64,000 nucleotides of DNA from Rhodanobacteraceae bacterium (GCA_030167125.1 CP126531.1:806001-870000), one strand, 5' to 3'. Shown: positions 26,487-36,715, counted from the stretch's first letter. A program made the numbers and translations. Notes: generated from the sequence alone by a model not told the origin.

Positions 26487-28589
26487 TCAGTTCGACGTCG
26501 CTGCGCGCAGTGAATCGGCAAGCGCGTCCGGCGACATGACGGGCGCCTGGCAAACCGATCCCGAGCATACGTAGGCGGCGCCGTCGCCGCGGGGTTCGCG
26601 CGTGGCTAGCACGCCGGGCAGATTCGTTGCGTCGTCCGGAATCAGGAACGCATCGACGGGATCGCCGCCCGGCGCGACGCCGGCATCACGCAATGCGGAA
26701 CGCAAGGACGCTTGCCAAGCCGCCGAGCGTGCAGCGGGACAACGAATCACGACTTGCGGACGCGGATGGGCGGATTCATCCAGCGCGCGCAGCAGCGTGG
26801 GGCACGCATCGGGATAACGGTTCAATGCACCCGTCGCGGAGTCCAATGCGCGCGCCGCGCGATCGAGATAACGCGCTTCACCGACGAGATGGCCCAGCCG
26901 CAGCAAGGCGCGGATCGCGACGGCGCTGCCGTTCGGCAGCGCGTCGTCGGTCCAGTTTTCTTGGAAGGGCAGCGGCGTGGCGTGTTGCGGCGTCGAAAAG
27001 CGGAAGGCGCCGGAAGTTTCGTCGTCGAACTTGTCCAGCAGCGCATCGGCGAGCGCGATGGCCCATTCGAGATCGCGCGGGTCGAACGCGAGCTGCAGGG
27101 TTTCGAGCAGTGCGTCCAAAAGAAACGCGTGGTCGTCGAGAAAACCGGGGATGCGCCACGCGGGTTCCGCGGCATTGGCATGGAGCTGCCCGTCGAGCCA
27201 GACCGATTTGCGCAGCGCGCCCAGTGCACTGCGCGCCATGCCCGCGCAACGCGCGTCGTCCAGCAATCTCGCGCTGCGCGCAAGGCCGGAAATCGCCAGT
27301 GCGTTCCATGCGGTGAGAATCTTGTCGTCGCGCGCGGGTGGAACGCGTGCGGAGCGGACGTTGAGCAGGCGGCGACGGATGATGTCGAACCGCGCCGCGA
27401 TTTCCCCGGGCGCCTGCTCGAACCGTTCGGCCAGCACGCAGGTTGGCACGGCGCGCAGCAGATGCCACGCGCGGCCCTCGAAATTCGGCGGCGCATCCAG
27501 CCCGAACGCCGCTTCCGCCAGCGGGCAATCCGCTTCGTCCAGTGCGCCGCGCACTTCGTCGCGCGTCCACAGGTAGTACTTGCCTTCCTCGTATTCGCTG
27601 TCCGCATCGAGCGAGCTGCAGAACGCGCCGTTCGGCGCGGTCATGTCGCGCGCGAGCCATCCAATGATGCCGTGCGCGGCGGCGGCGGAAATGACGCGCA
27701 GCCCCGCATCGGTGTTTTCGCCGGCAGTGACGCGTGCATATGCTGGCAACAACTGCGCGTTGTCGTACAACATCTTTTCGAAGTGCGGGATCGTCCAGTC
27801 CGCGTCCACGCAGTAGCGGAAGAATCCGCCGCCCAAGTGATCCTGCAAACCGCGCTTCGCCATGTTGGCGAGCGTGAGTTGCGCCATTCCGGTTGCAGCG
27901 GGATTCGTGCCGCCGATATCCAGCAGCCATTCCAGTTCTGTCGCGCGCGGAAACTTGGGCGCGCCCGCGTTGCCGCCGTATCGGGCGTCGAATCGCGCGG
28001 CGATGCGTTGCATCGCTGCAGCCCGCACGGCGCCGGCGTCGACTGTCGATTCGGATGCGCCAACGTGCGCGTGTTGCAGCCAGTCGCGCAGTTGCGCCGC
28101 CTGCGCACGCAGTTCGCCGCGATGCTGGTCGAAGTATTCGCGCACGCGCCGCAGCACTTCGGGGAAACCCGGCAGGCCATGGCGCGGCGCAGGCGGAAAA
28201 TACGTGCCGATGTAGAACGGCGAAAGATCCTGCGGATCGAGGAACGCGGTCAGCGGCCAGCCGCCGCCGCGGCCGCTGAGTGCCTGGTGCGCCAGCTGGT
28301 ACGCGCGGTCGATGTCGGGACGCTCCTCGCGGTCGAGCTTGATGTTGACGAATCCGCGGTTCATCGCCGCGGCGATGGCCGGATTCTCGAAACACTCATG
28401 TGCCATCACGTGGCACCAGTGGCAGGCGCTGTAGCCGATCGAAAGCAGGATCGGCGTGTCAGCATCGCGTGCGCGGGTCAGCGCCGCATCGTCCCAAGGC
28501 TGCCAATGCACCGGGTTGTCCGCGTGCTGGCGCAGGTACGGGCTGGAGGCATCGCCCAACCGGTTGCGCGCGAAGTCGTCGCTGGCCAT
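26487..28589 (-). CDS. DUF255/YyaL family thioredoxin-like protein
   Basis: 700 residues, full length for the family. An N-terminal thioredoxin-like domain carries CHWCH (Cys56, Cys59) in 'SIGYSACHWCHVMAHECF'. It is followed by an (alpha/alpha)6 barrel-type region resembling N-acylglucosamine 2-epimerases (HFEKMLYDNAQLL, LDADSEYEEGKYYLW). Human SPATA20 and bacterial YyaL share this layout. The substrate is not known. The protein is cytoplasmic and convergent with the TPM operon, separated from it by only four bases. Confidence 0.88.
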   Translation of the reverse strand: MASDDFARNRLGDASSPYLRQHADNPVHWQPWDDAALTRARDADTPILLSIGYSACHWCHVMAHECFENPAIAAAMNRGFVNIKLDREERPDIDRAYQLAHQALSGRGGGWPLTAFLDPQDLSPFYIGTYFPPAPRHGLPGFPEVLRRVREYFDQHRGELRAQAAQLRDWLQHAHVGASESTVDAGAVRAAAMQRIAARFDARYGGNAGAPKFPRATELEWLLDIGGTNPAATGMAQLTLANMAKRGLQDHLGGGFFRYCVDADWTIPHFEKMLYDNAQLLPAYARVTAGENTDAGLRVISAAAAHGIIGWLARDMTAPNGAFCSSLDADSEYEEGKYYLWTRDEVRGALDEADCPLAEAAFGLDAPPNFEGRAWHLLRAVPTCVLAERFEQAPGEIAARFDIIRRRLLNVRSARVPPARDDKILTAWNALAISGLARSARLLDDARCAGMARSALGALRKSVWLDGQLHANAAEPAWRIPGFLDDHAFLLDALLETLQLAFDPRDLEWAIALADALLDKFDDETSGAFRFSTPQHATPLPFQENWTDDALPNGSAVAIRALLRLGHLVGEARYLDRAARALDSATGALNRYPDACPTLLRALDESAHPRPQVVIRCPAARSAAWQASLRSALRDAGVAPGGDPVDAFLIPDDATNLPGVLATREPRGDGAAYVCSGSVCQAPVMSPDALADSLRAATSN

Positions 28590-28656
28590 GATGCCATGCT
28601 AACGCGCGAAGCCCGGCTCGCGCCGGGCTTCCACTGTTTCGTGAAACGCTGCGCCG

Positions 28657-30675
28657 CTATTTCGGCGCGGTGCGCGTCGCAGGCGCCGCATTGCCGGCGC
28701 CGATGTACTTGCCGAGGAAGGGCAGGATCGTGTTCCACAGTTCCTCGTTGTGCGCCTCGCTGGCGAAGCCGTGCAATTCCTTGGGTTCGGCCAGCCATTC
28801 GTATGGCTTGTTGGCCTTGTCCAGCGCCGAGCGCAAGTCGGTCGCGTTTTCGTACGGCACGCGCGGATCGTCCTTGCCGTGCGCGATCAGCACCGGCACG
28901 TTGAACTTGTCCATCATGCTGACTGGCGAGATCGCGTACGCGTCTTCGCGCGTGCCGATGGCCTCGTCGAAATAGGTGCGGCCGAGCTTGATGCGGCGCG
29001 TGTCGCTCTTGTCCATGCCGATGCGCCAGTCGTACACGCCTGCGTAGTCGATCGCGCACTTGTACAGCTTGGGCGCGAGGATCGGCTGCATCAGCGACGA
29101 GTAGCCGCCGAAGCTGCCGCCGAACACGCAGACGCGGTTGGGATCGACATAACCTTGCGCGATGGCCCACTTCACGCCATCGATCAGGTCGTCCTGGATG
29201 CCGGAGCCGAACTGCTTGTAGCCCGAACGCTCGAAGTTGTGGCCGCGATCGCCGGAGCCGCGGTAGTTGATCTGCAGGGTCGCGTAGCCGCGGTTGGCCA
29301 GCAGCGCCGCCCACGGATCGTAAAACCAGCTGTCCGACGGACCGATCGGGCCGCCGTGCGGAATCAGCACCAGCGGCAGGTTCTTCCGGTTGCTGCCGTT
29401 GGGCAGCGTCAGGAAACCCGCCAGTTCGATGCCGGCGCGATCCTTGAAGCGGACCGGCATGCGCGCGGGCATGTCGGCGGGCTTGATCCAGGGCAGCACC
29501 GGATACAACGGACGCGCGTGCATGCCGTTGCGCTCGAACAATGCGAAGTCGCCCGGATTGCGGTCGCCCTTGATGCTGATCAGCAACGTTGCGCCATCGG
29601 TGCTGGCGCCGTCCATCGACACCAGGTCGTTCGGCTGGCCGGCGGACAGCGCGCGCATGATCTGCGCGTACACGTCGTTGTTGAGGTATTTCACCGTCGG
29701 ACGGCCGCCGGCGCCGAACACGGCCGCGATCGGCACGCCGCTTTCGGGATTCCACATCACGTCGGTGACGGACGAGAACGGATCGGAAGCCAGCACTTCG
29801 CGGTCGCTGCCGTCGAGGTTGCAGGAAACCAGCGCGTTGGGACCGCCGTCGATGCTCGACAACGCGTACAGCAGCTTGCCGTCACGGCTGATGGCCAGCG
29901 GTTCGAAGGACTTGCCGACGGTCGTTGCCGGCATCTGGGTCCACGTCTTGCCATCGGTGCTGGAAAAGCCGACGGTGTCCATGTGGTTGTCCATGCCGAC
30001 CGCGATGCGCGCGACGTTGTCGTGCTGCAGGATTTGCATGCCGCCGTGGTGGATCTCGGCGATCCTGATCGCATGCCCGCTGTCGGCATCGACGTTGTAC
30101 AGGGAAGTGGTGCCGTCCTGCCAGGTGTCGCCCTCCGAGCCTTCGGGCAGCTGGCTCAGGCTGATGTAGAAGTGCCCGTTGCGCTCGTGCGGGATGCCGG
30201 CGATCGACGGCCAGCCCTGCGGAATGTCGAGCGAGTTGATGCCGGAGAACGTGTCGCCGCGATGGCGCAGGCTGTACAGGGATTTCTTGTGCGAGCCGTC
30301 GTAATCGACCGCGATGATATCGCCGATGGCGGAGGGCGCCACCAGCGTGCCGGTTTCGTTCGCCAGTCCCATGATCACGCGCGTGTTGCTGACCCAGTGC
30401 ACGTCGTAGGGCACGTAACGCGGCGCCATGTCGAGGCGGCTGATCGGTTTGAGGTCGGGCAGTTGCAGCACCGCGAGCTGGTAGTTGGCGTCGGTGCTGT
30501 CGGTGTTCTCGTTGACGACCACCGCGAGGTATTTGCCGTCGGGTGAAATCACCGGATTGGTCAAGGTCGGGTGCTTGACGAAATCGGATACCGGCAGCTC
30601 CGCTGCAACGGCAGCGGTGCAGGACAGGGTGCCGGCCATCAGCAGCCAGCAGGCAAGACGTGGCAAACGCATCAT
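28657..30675 (-). CDS. S9-family (prolyl oligopeptidase type) exported peptidase
   Basis: 672 residues with a signal peptide (LACWLLMAGTLSCTAAVAA). An N-terminal beta-propeller precedes a C-terminal alpha/beta hydrolase. The catalytic triad reads Ser521 (GGSFGGYS), Asp602 or Asp603 (HGKDDPRVPY) and His635 (ELHGF). 'HGGPIGPSDSWFYDPWAALLANRGYATLQINYRGSG' (shown here as HGGP and NYRGSG motifs) is typical of dipeptidyl/acylaminoacyl peptidases. The ATGATG start at 30675 follows AGAAGGGG. It probably cleaves short peptides in the periplasm. Confidence 0.9.
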   Translation of the reverse strand: MMRLPRLACWLLMAGTLSCTAAVAAELPVSDFVKHPTLTNPVISPDGKYLAVVVNENTDSTDANYQLAVLQLPDLKPISRLDMAPRYVPYDVHWVSNTRVIMGLANETGTLVAPSAIGDIIAVDYDGSHKKSLYSLRHRGDTFSGINSLDIPQGWPSIAGIPHERNGHFYISLSQLPEGSEGDTWQDGTTSLYNVDADSGHAIRIAEIHHGGMQILQHDNVARIAVGMDNHMDTVGFSSTDGKTWTQMPATTVGKSFEPLAISRDGKLLYALSSIDGGPNALVSCNLDGSDREVLASDPFSSVTDVMWNPESGVPIAAVFGAGGRPTVKYLNNDVYAQIMRALSAGQPNDLVSMDGASTDGATLLISIKGDRNPGDFALFERNGMHARPLYPVLPWIKPADMPARMPVRFKDRAGIELAGFLTLPNGSNRKNLPLVLIPHGGPIGPSDSWFYDPWAALLANRGYATLQINYRGSGDRGHNFERSGYKQFGSGIQDDLIDGVKWAIAQGYVDPNRVCVFGGSFGGYSSLMQPILAPKLYKCAIDYAGVYDWRIGMDKSDTRRIKLGRTYFDEAIGTREDAYAISPVSMMDKFNVPVLIAHGKDDPRVPYENATDLRSALDKANKPYEWLAEPKELHGFASEAHNEELWNTILPFLGKYIGAGNAAPATRTAPK

Positions 30676-30799
30676 CGGACCCCTTCTGGATGTTCCCCGC
30701 TCGAAAGTATGCCAGCCGCTGCGGAGCCTCGCTACGCGCGGCTTGTGGACATCCGCGCCGATGCGCTAGCGTGGCGGGCTGATTCAGAAGGATTTTGCC

Positions 30800-32008
30800 G
30801 TGGACGAGCCCGTCGAATACCCCGCGTTGTACCTCAAGCGTGGCGAGGATGCGCGCCTGCGCGCAGGACACCTGTGGGTGTTCTCCAACGAGGTCGACGT
30901 GGCGCGTTCGCCGCTGACGGGTTTCGAGCCGGGCGAGCCGTGCGTGGTGGTGGCGGCCAACGACAAGCCGATCGGCGTCGGCTACGCCAATCCGCGTTCG
31001 CTGATCTGCGCGCGGCTGGTGGCGCGCGGCATCGAACATCCGCTGGACGTGTCGCTGCTGACGCACCGGCTGCAGGTCGCGCTGGCGTTGCGCGAATGCG
31101 TGTACGCCGAAGCTTTTTATCGATTGCTGTACGGCGAATCCGACGGCGTGCCGGGGCTGACGCTGGACCGATTCGACGACGTGATCGTCGCGCAGGCGAC
31201 CACGGCCGGCATCGAACGCCTGAAGCCGCAGATCGAGGCGGCCGTGCAGAAAGTGCTGAAGCCGCGCGCGCTGATCTGGAAGAACGACGCGGGCATCCGC
31301 GCGCTGGAAGGGCTGATGGATTACGCCGACGTCGGCTTCGGCGATCCGCCGGGTGCCCTGCGCGTGGTCGAAGGCGGCGTGGAGTTCGCGGTGGACGCAA
31401 TCGGCGGCCAGAAGACCGGCTGGTTCTACGACCAGCGCGCCAACCGCGATGCGCTGGCGCCGTACGTGCAAGGCGCGCGGGTGCTGGACATGTTCGCGTA
31501 CCTCGGGGCATGGGGTCTGCGCGCGGCCGCGATGGGCGCGAAGGAAGTCACCTGCGTGGATGCATCCGCGTCGGCGGTGAAATTGATCGGCGAGAATGCG
31601 GCGCGCAACGGGCTTGCCGATCGCGTGCGCGCCGAGCGCGCGGATGCCTTCGATTTCCTGAAGGACTTGCGCGAACACCGCGAACACTTCGACGTGGTGA
31701 TCCTCGATCCGCCCGCGTTCGTCAAACGCAAGAAGGATCTGAAGGAAGGCGCGCTGGCCTACCGCCGCATCGACGAACTGGCGATGCAGGTGTTGTCGCG
31801 CGACGGCATCCTGGTGACTTGTTCGTGTTCGTATCACATGTCGCGTGCGGCGTTGCTGGATGCGGTGCAAAAGGGGGCGCGCCACCTCGACCGCAACGTG
31901 CAGGTGCTGCAGCAGTTGCAGCAGTCGCCGGATCATCCGGTGCATCCGGCAATCCAGGAAACCGATTACCTGAAAGGGTTTATCTGCCGGGTGTTGCCTT
32001 CGGCGTGA
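30800..32008 (+). CDS. rlmI: 23S rRNA (cytosine-1962-C5)-methyltransferase
   Basis: 402 residues. The N-terminus (YLKRGEDARLRAGHLWVFSNEV) is a PUA domain, followed by an EEHEE bridge and a SAM-binding Rossmann domain: 'GQKTGWFYDQRANR', 'VLDMFAYLGAWGLRAA', 'VVILDPPAF' and 'LVTCSCSYHMS'. This is the RlmI/YccW layout. GTG 30800 follows AAGGA at seven bases. It acts on large-subunit rRNA in the cytoplasm. A paralogous function in the COG1092 family is possible but less likely. Confidence 0.87.
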   Translation: MDEPVEYPALYLKRGEDARLRAGHLWVFSNEVDVARSPLTGFEPGEPCVVVAANDKPIGVGYANPRSLICARLVARGIEHPLDVSLLTHRLQVALALRECVYAEAFYRLLYGESDGVPGLTLDRFDDVIVAQATTAGIERLKPQIEAAVQKVLKPRALIWKNDAGIRALEGLMDYADVGFGDPPGALRVVEGGVEFAVDAIGGQKTGWFYDQRANRDALAPYVQGARVLDMFAYLGAWGLRAAAMGAKEVTCVDASASAVKLIGENAARNGLADRVRAERADAFDFLKDLREHREHFDVVILDPPAFVKRKKDLKEGALAYRRIDELAMQVLSRDGILVTCSCSYHMSRAALLDAVQKGARHLDRNVQVLQQLQQSPDHPVHPAIQETDYLKGFICRVLPSA

Positions 32009-32132
32009 GACCGGCTTTGAGTCGCTGCACCACCCCTCGCCCCAGCGCTGCGCGCGACAGCGGCATTGATTGAAGCGGGGTGCTTTATCATCGGCGGCTT
32101 CGGCACGGCCGCCGCAAGCCACAGCACCCTGC

Positions 32133-33152
32133 ATGTTGATCGTCGGAATCGAAGGCAAGCAACTTGCCGCGCACGAACGCGAACGTTTGCTGGCGCCCGA
32201 AGTGAGCGGCGCGATTTTTTTCACCCGCAACTACGAAAATCGCGAGCAGCTCGCGCGGTTGGTCGCGTCGATCCGCGACTTGCGCGGCGACGATTTCATA
32301 TTGAGCGTGGACCACGAAGGCGGCCCGGTGCAGCGTTTCCGCGACGGCTTCACGCGCTTGCCGCCACTGGCGCGCATTGGCGAACTGTACCGCCGCGACC
32401 GCGCCGCCGGCATCGCGATGGCCGAGCAACACGCGATCGTGATGGCCAGCGAAGTGCGCGCCTGCGACATCGACATTTCCTTTGCGCCGGTGGTGGATCT
32501 TGCACGCGGCAACCGCGTGATCGTAGATCGCGCGTTCGACGCCGATCCACAAGTCGTGGCCGAATTGGGCGCGGCCTACGTGCGCGGCATGCGCCTGGCC
32601 GGCATGGCGGCGACGATCAAGCACTATCCGGGGCATGGTTCGATTCCCGAGGATACGCACCTCGAGGCCGCGGTCGATCCGCGTCCGCTGGATGCAATCC
32701 GCGCAACCGACCTGGTGCCGTTCGTGGAAGGGTTCGCGGCGGGCGCCGAGGCGGTGATGGTTGCGCACGTCACCTATCCCGCGGTCGATCCGCTGGCGGC
32801 TGGCTACTCGAAGACGTGGATCGAGGGCGTGCTGCGCGGCGAATTGGGTTATCGCGGCGTGGTGTTCAGCGACGACGTCGGCATGGCCGCGGCGGAATCG
32901 GCAGGCGGCATCGGCGAGCGCGTCACGGCGCACCTCGACGCGGGCTGCGACCTGGTGCTGGTGTGCCATCCGTCGATGGTGGACGCGGCGATCGAATCGG
33001 TGCGCGGCCGCACGCCGTGCGCGCCGGAAAAAACCGCGACGCTGCGCGGCAGCGTCGCCGAAAGCTGGGATGCCTTGCGGGACGATCCGCAGCACGCGCG
33101 TTACGTCGCCGAGCTGGCGACGCTCGCCGCACCGGCGGCGGTTCGCGCATGA
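32133..33152 (+). CDS. nagZ: Beta-N-acetylhexosaminidase (family GH3)
   Basis: 339 residues. NagZ removes GlcNAc from anhydro-muropeptides in the cytoplasm during cell-wall recycling. Recognisable are 'FFTRNYENREQL', 'LSVDHEGGPVQRF', the loop KHYPGHG (163-169) with the catalytic histidine, and the nucleophile region FSDDVGM with Asp247/Asp248. ATG 32133 gives the usual N-terminus (MLIVGIEGKQLAAHE); a frame from 32070 adds non-conserved residues. It overlaps the next gene by ATGA. Confidence 0.93.
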   Translation: MLIVGIEGKQLAAHERERLLAPEVSGAIFFTRNYENREQLARLVASIRDLRGDDFILSVDHEGGPVQRFRDGFTRLPPLARIGELYRRDRAAGIAMAEQHAIVMASEVRACDIDISFAPVVDLARGNRVIVDRAFDADPQVVAELGAAYVRGMRLAGMAATIKHYPGHGSIPEDTHLEAAVDPRPLDAIRATDLVPFVEGFAAGAEAVMVAHVTYPAVDPLAAGYSKTWIEGVLRGELGYRGVVFSDDVGMAAAESAGGIGERVTAHLDAGCDLVLVCHPSMVDAAIESVRGRTPCAPEKTATLRGSVAESWDALRDDPQHARYVAELATLAAPAAVRA

Positions 33153-33709
33153 GCGCCCGCGAACATCCGCTGGCGGCGGCATTGCCGCGCGCCGAACATC
33201 TCTATGACCGCGCTGCGCTGGAAGCAGCGATCGCGCGCATCGGCGCCGACATCACGGCTGCGCTCGACGGCGAACGCGCGGTCTACCTCACCGTGATGAA
33301 CGGCGGGATGTTCTTCGCGGCGCCGCTCGCGCTGGCCATCGGCTGCGATCTCGAATTCGATTACGTGCACGCGACGCGCTACGGCGACGCGACGGTCGGC
33401 CGCGACGTCCGCTGGCTGCACCATCCGCAGGTGAGGCTCGCCGGCCGCACGGTGATCCTCGCCGACGACATCCTGGACGAAGGCCACACGCTCGCCGCAT
33501 TGCGCGACTGGTGCATCGCGGAAGGCGCGAAACGCGTGCTGATCGCGGTGCTGTGCGAAAAGCGCCACTACCGCCGCGCGCCAGGATTGCAGGCGGATTT
33601 CGTGGGCGTGGAATTGCCCGACCGCTACGTGTTCGGGTACGGGCTCGACTACTTCGGCCAGGGACGCAACCTGCGGGCCATCTACGCGTTGCCGGAGGGC
33701 GAGACATGA
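33149..33709 (+). CDS. hpt: Hypoxanthine-guanine phosphoribosyltransferase
   Basis: 186 residues. It transfers ribose-5-phosphate from PRPP to hypoxanthine or guanine. The PRPP loop is VILADDILDEGHTL, and 'LTVMNGGMFFA', 'FDYVHATRYG' and 'ELPDRYVFGYGLDY' are the other conserved parts of the HGPRT fold. ATG 33149 overlaps the nagZ stop and its own stop overlaps the next start, so the three genes are coupled. The link to the following phosphorylase indicates purine salvage. Confidence 0.9.
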   Translation: MSAREHPLAAALPRAEHLYDRAALEAAIARIGADITAALDGERAVYLTVMNGGMFFAAPLALAIGCDLEFDYVHATRYGDATVGRDVRWLHHPQVRLAGRTVILADDILDEGHTLAALRDWCIAEGAKRVLIAVLCEKRHYRRAPGLQADFVGVELPDRYVFGYGLDYFGQGRNLRAIYALPEGET

Positions 33710-34464
33710 ATTCCGCGACCATCGATCTCGCGATCATCGGCGGCACCGGCGTGTACGCGTTCCCGGGCTTGCAACATGCGCAGCGCCATCGGGTGTCCAC
33801 GCGCTGGGGCGAGCCTTCCTCGGCGATCGTGACCGGTGAGGTGCAAGGCAGGCGCGTCGCGTTCCTCGCGCGCCACGGAGAGGGGCACACGATCGCGCCG
33901 CACCGCATCAACTACCGCGCCAACATCGACGCGTTGCACGAGCTCGGCGTGCACCGCGTGATCGGCGTGAACGCGGTGGGCGGCATCCGCGACGACATGG
34001 GCCCGCGGGTGCTGGCGATTCCGGATCAGTTGATCGATTACACCGCCGGCCGCGCGTCCAGCTTCTGCGACGCGGACGGCGAAGCGGTGCTGCACGCGGA
34101 GTTCGGCGAACCGTATACGGAATCGCTGCGACGCGGTTTGTTGAGCGCCGCGCGCCGGGCGGGCATCGCGGTGATCGACGGCGGCTGTTACGGCGCCACG
34201 CAGGGGCCGCGCCTGGAAACCCGCGCGGAAATCGCGCGCCTGCGCCGCGACGGCTGCGACCTGGTCGGCATGACCGGCATGCCGGAAGCCGCGCTGGCAC
34301 GCGAGCGCGGCATCGACTACGCCTGCATCGCCGTGGTCGCGAATTGGGCGGCCGGCTGCGGCCCCGATCCCGACGCGCCGATCAGCCTGGACGAAATCCA
34401 CGCGCACCTCGCGGCCGCGACGGGGCAGGTGCCGGCGATCGTGTGTGCACTTCTCGCGGATTGA
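33706..34464 (+). CDS. S-methyl-5'-thioinosine (or thioadenosine) phosphorylase
   Basis: 252 residues of the MTAP branch of purine nucleoside phosphorylases. Conserved text includes 'DLAIIGGTGVY', 'FLARHGEGHTIAPHRINYRAN', 'GGCYGATQGPRLETRAEI' and 'VGMTGMPEAALARE'. It phosphorolyses the methylthio-nucleoside left by polyamine and quorum-signal synthesis. In Pseudomonas-like gammaproteobacteria the homologue prefers methylthioinosine, giving hypoxanthine, which the upstream Hpt would salvage; that substrate choice is inferred from the gene pairing. ATGA overlap with hpt sets the start. Confidence 0.87.
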   Translation: MNSATIDLAIIGGTGVYAFPGLQHAQRHRVSTRWGEPSSAIVTGEVQGRRVAFLARHGEGHTIAPHRINYRANIDALHELGVHRVIGVNAVGGIRDDMGPRVLAIPDQLIDYTAGRASSFCDADGEAVLHAEFGEPYTESLRRGLLSAARRAGIAVIDGGCYGATQGPRLETRAEIARLRRDGCDLVGMTGMPEAALARERGIDYACIAVVANWAAGCGPDPDAPISLDEIHAHLAAATGQVPAIVCALLAD

Positions 34465-34570
34465 GCGAACGGCGTCACGAAATGCCGCTTGCGTGCGGAA
34501 AAAACCCGGCTGATACTCAACCACGCGGCGGGTCCATGCCGCGGAACGAATCGTTGCGAAGGGGTCTGAA

Positions 34571-34804
34571 ATGGCAGTGGGTACGGTGAAGTGGTTCAAC
34601 GACGCCAAGGGTTTCGGATTCATCACGCCCGATGGTGGTGGCGCTGACGTGTTCGTGCATTTCTCGGCGATACGCGCGCAGGGGTTTCGCAGCCTGAAGG
34701 AAGGCCAGCGGGTCCGGTTCGAGATCGTGCAGGGCCCCAAGGGCATGCAGGCCTCGGAAGTGATGCCCGAAGAGGCGCAGGCATCGGCTGCGCCCGCCGC
34801 GTAG
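34571..34804 (+). CDS. Cold-shock domain protein
   Basis: 77 residues. A single cold-shock domain with RNP1 KGFGFI (13-18) and RNP2 VFVHF (27-31) binds single-stranded RNA or DNA. A short Ala-rich tail follows the domain. ATG 34571 follows AAGGGG. It stands alone, with a leader of at least 100 bases that shows no obvious cold box. It could be a constitutive or a cold-induced Csp. Confidence 0.93.
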   Translation: MAVGTVKWFNDAKGFGFITPDGGGADVFVHFSAIRAQGFRSLKEGQRVRFEIVQGPKGMQASEVMPEEAQASAAPAA

Positions 34805-34876
34805 CGGCCAAGCGTCCCGAACATTCGTTGCAAGGATTCGCGGGACCGTCTCGGAGCGGTTTGCCACGGATGGCAC

Positions 34877-36652
34877 CTACGCCGCGAATTGCAGCCGCGC
34901 CAACTCCGCGTACAAGCCGCCTTCGCGCAGCAGCGCGTCGTGGCTGCCGTCGGCGACGATGCGGCCGTGGTCCATCACCACGATGCGATCGGCGCGTTGC
35001 ACGGTCGCCAATCGATGCGCGATCACCAGCGTGGTGCGGCCGCGTCCCGCGCGTTCCAGCGCGGCCTGGATCGCGGCTTCCGATTGCGCATCCAGGCTTG
35101 AAGTGGCCTCGTCCAGCAGCAGCACCGACGCATCCTTCAGGATCGCGCGCGCGATCGCGATGCGTTGGCGCTGACCGCCCGACAGGCGCACGCCGCGCTC
35201 ACCCAGTTGCGTATCGAAACCCTGTGGTTGCTCGCTCAAGAAACCGAACGCTTCGGCGGCACGCGCCGCAGCGAACACGTCTTCGTCGCTGGCGTCCGCG
35301 CGGCCGAACCGGATGTTGTCGGCGGCGCTGGCGCCGAAGATCACGGTTTCCTGCGGCACCAGTGCCAGCGCGCCGCGCAAGTCGTCGAGCTTCAATGCGC
35401 GCAGGTCCACGCCATCCAGCGTGATGCGGCCGCGCTGCGGATCGTGGAAACGCAACAGCAGATTGAACACCGTGCTCTTGCCCGCGCCCGAAGGTCCGAC
35501 CAGCGCCACCGTTTCGCCGGGACGGATGCGCAGCGAGAAATCGTGCAGCGCGGGCGTGTCGGGCCGCGACGGATAGTGGAACTCGACGTGTTCGAACGCG
35601 ATCGCGCCTTGCGCAGTCTGCGGCAGCGATTCCGGTTGCGCGGGATCGGCGATCGACGGGTGCTCGCCCAGCAATTCGCTGATGCGTCCCATCGAACCCG
35701 CCGCGCGCAGCACGTCGCCCCATACGCCGCCCAGCGCGCCCACCGAGCCCGCGGCCATCACCGCGTACAGCATGAACTGGATCAGCAGGCCGCCATCCAT
35801 CGTGCCCGCCAGCACCCGATGCGCCCCGGCCCACAGCACCAGCGTGACGGCGCCGAAGATCAGCACGATCACGCCGCCGGTCAGCACCGCGCGCGCGGCA
35901 ACGCGCTTCTGCGCCGCGCCCAGCGCGCGCCGCACGGCGTGGCCGTAGCGTGTACTTTCGATGCCCTCGCGGGCATAGGCCTTCACCGCATGCACGGCGT
36001 TGAGTGTTTCGTTGGCGATCGCGCTGGTGTCGGCGATGCGATCCTGGTTGCTGCGCGAGAGGCGGGTGAGCCGCCGGCCGTACAGCGCGATCGGCACGAT
36101 CACCACCGGGATCACGAGCGCGGTGAGCCCCGCAAGGCGCGGGCTGGTCCACACCATCAATGCGGCGGCGCCGATCACCGTCACCGCGCCGCGCAACGCA
36201 ATCGAGATGCTGGAACCGATCAGCGTCTGCACCACCTCGGTGTCGGTGCCGAGTCGCGAGATCAATTCGCCGACGCGTGTGCGTTCGTAGAACGCCACGT
36301 CCAGACGGATCAAGCGCGCGTACAGGATTTCGCGCAACGTGGCTATCGCGCGTTCGCCCAGCAACGTGATGCAGAAGTAGCGCGCGGCGGTGGCAACCGC
36401 CAGCACCAGGGCCAGGACGAACAGCCCGACGAAGGTCGTGTTGATCAGCGCGGCATCGTGGCTGACAAAGCCCTGGTTGACCACCTGCCGCGCGGCCACG
36501 GGCAGCGCCAGCGTCGCGGCGGACGACAGCGCCATGAACACCACCCAACCCGCCGCCAGGGCGCGGTGCCGGCGCATGTAGGGCCACAAGGCCCCGAGCG
36601 CGGCGAGTTGGCGTACGGGGTGCTTGGATTCGTGTTCGGACGATTCGGTCAT
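34877..36652 (-). CDS. MsbA-like ABC exporter, fused permease and ATPase
   Basis: 591 residues, the normal size of a half-transporter. About six transmembrane helices lie in residues 25-320. The ATPase has Walker A GPSGAGKST starting at Gly386, signature LSGGQ at 490-494 and Walker B LLLDEATSSLD near 514-524. It should work as a homodimer in the inner membrane. Lipid A, drug or peptide export cannot be told apart from sequence. ATG 36652 follows CGGAGCG. Confidence 0.88.
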   Translation of the reverse strand: MTESSEHESKHPVRQLAALGALWPYMRRHRALAAGWVVFMALSSAATLALPVAARQVVNQGFVSHDAALINTTFVGLFVLALVLAVATAARYFCITLLGERAIATLREILYARLIRLDVAFYERTRVGELISRLGTDTEVVQTLIGSSISIALRGAVTVIGAAALMVWTSPRLAGLTALVIPVVIVPIALYGRRLTRLSRSNQDRIADTSAIANETLNAVHAVKAYAREGIESTRYGHAVRRALGAAQKRVAARAVLTGGVIVLIFGAVTLVLWAGAHRVLAGTMDGGLLIQFMLYAVMAAGSVGALGGVWGDVLRAAGSMGRISELLGEHPSIADPAQPESLPQTAQGAIAFEHVEFHYPSRPDTPALHDFSLRIRPGETVALVGPSGAGKSTVFNLLLRFHDPQRGRITLDGVDLRALKLDDLRGALALVPQETVIFGASAADNIRFGRADASDEDVFAAARAAEAFGFLSEQPQGFDTQLGERGVRLSGGQRQRIAIARAILKDASVLLLDEATSSLDAQSEAAIQAALERAGRGRTTLVIAHRLATVQRADRIVVMDHGRIVADGSHDALLREGGLYAELARLQFAA

Positions 36653-36715
36653 CGCTCCGAAGTGGGGCCATTGCGGAAGGCTTCAATCATGCGCTCGCCG
36701 CTTCAAGCATTGTCC

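Noticed and set aside
26712..28904. 730-residue plus-strand frame opposite the DUF255 gene
   Set aside because: The minus strand carries a clear CHWCH thioredoxin-like protein; the plus frame has no recognisable motif and is Arg/Ala-rich.
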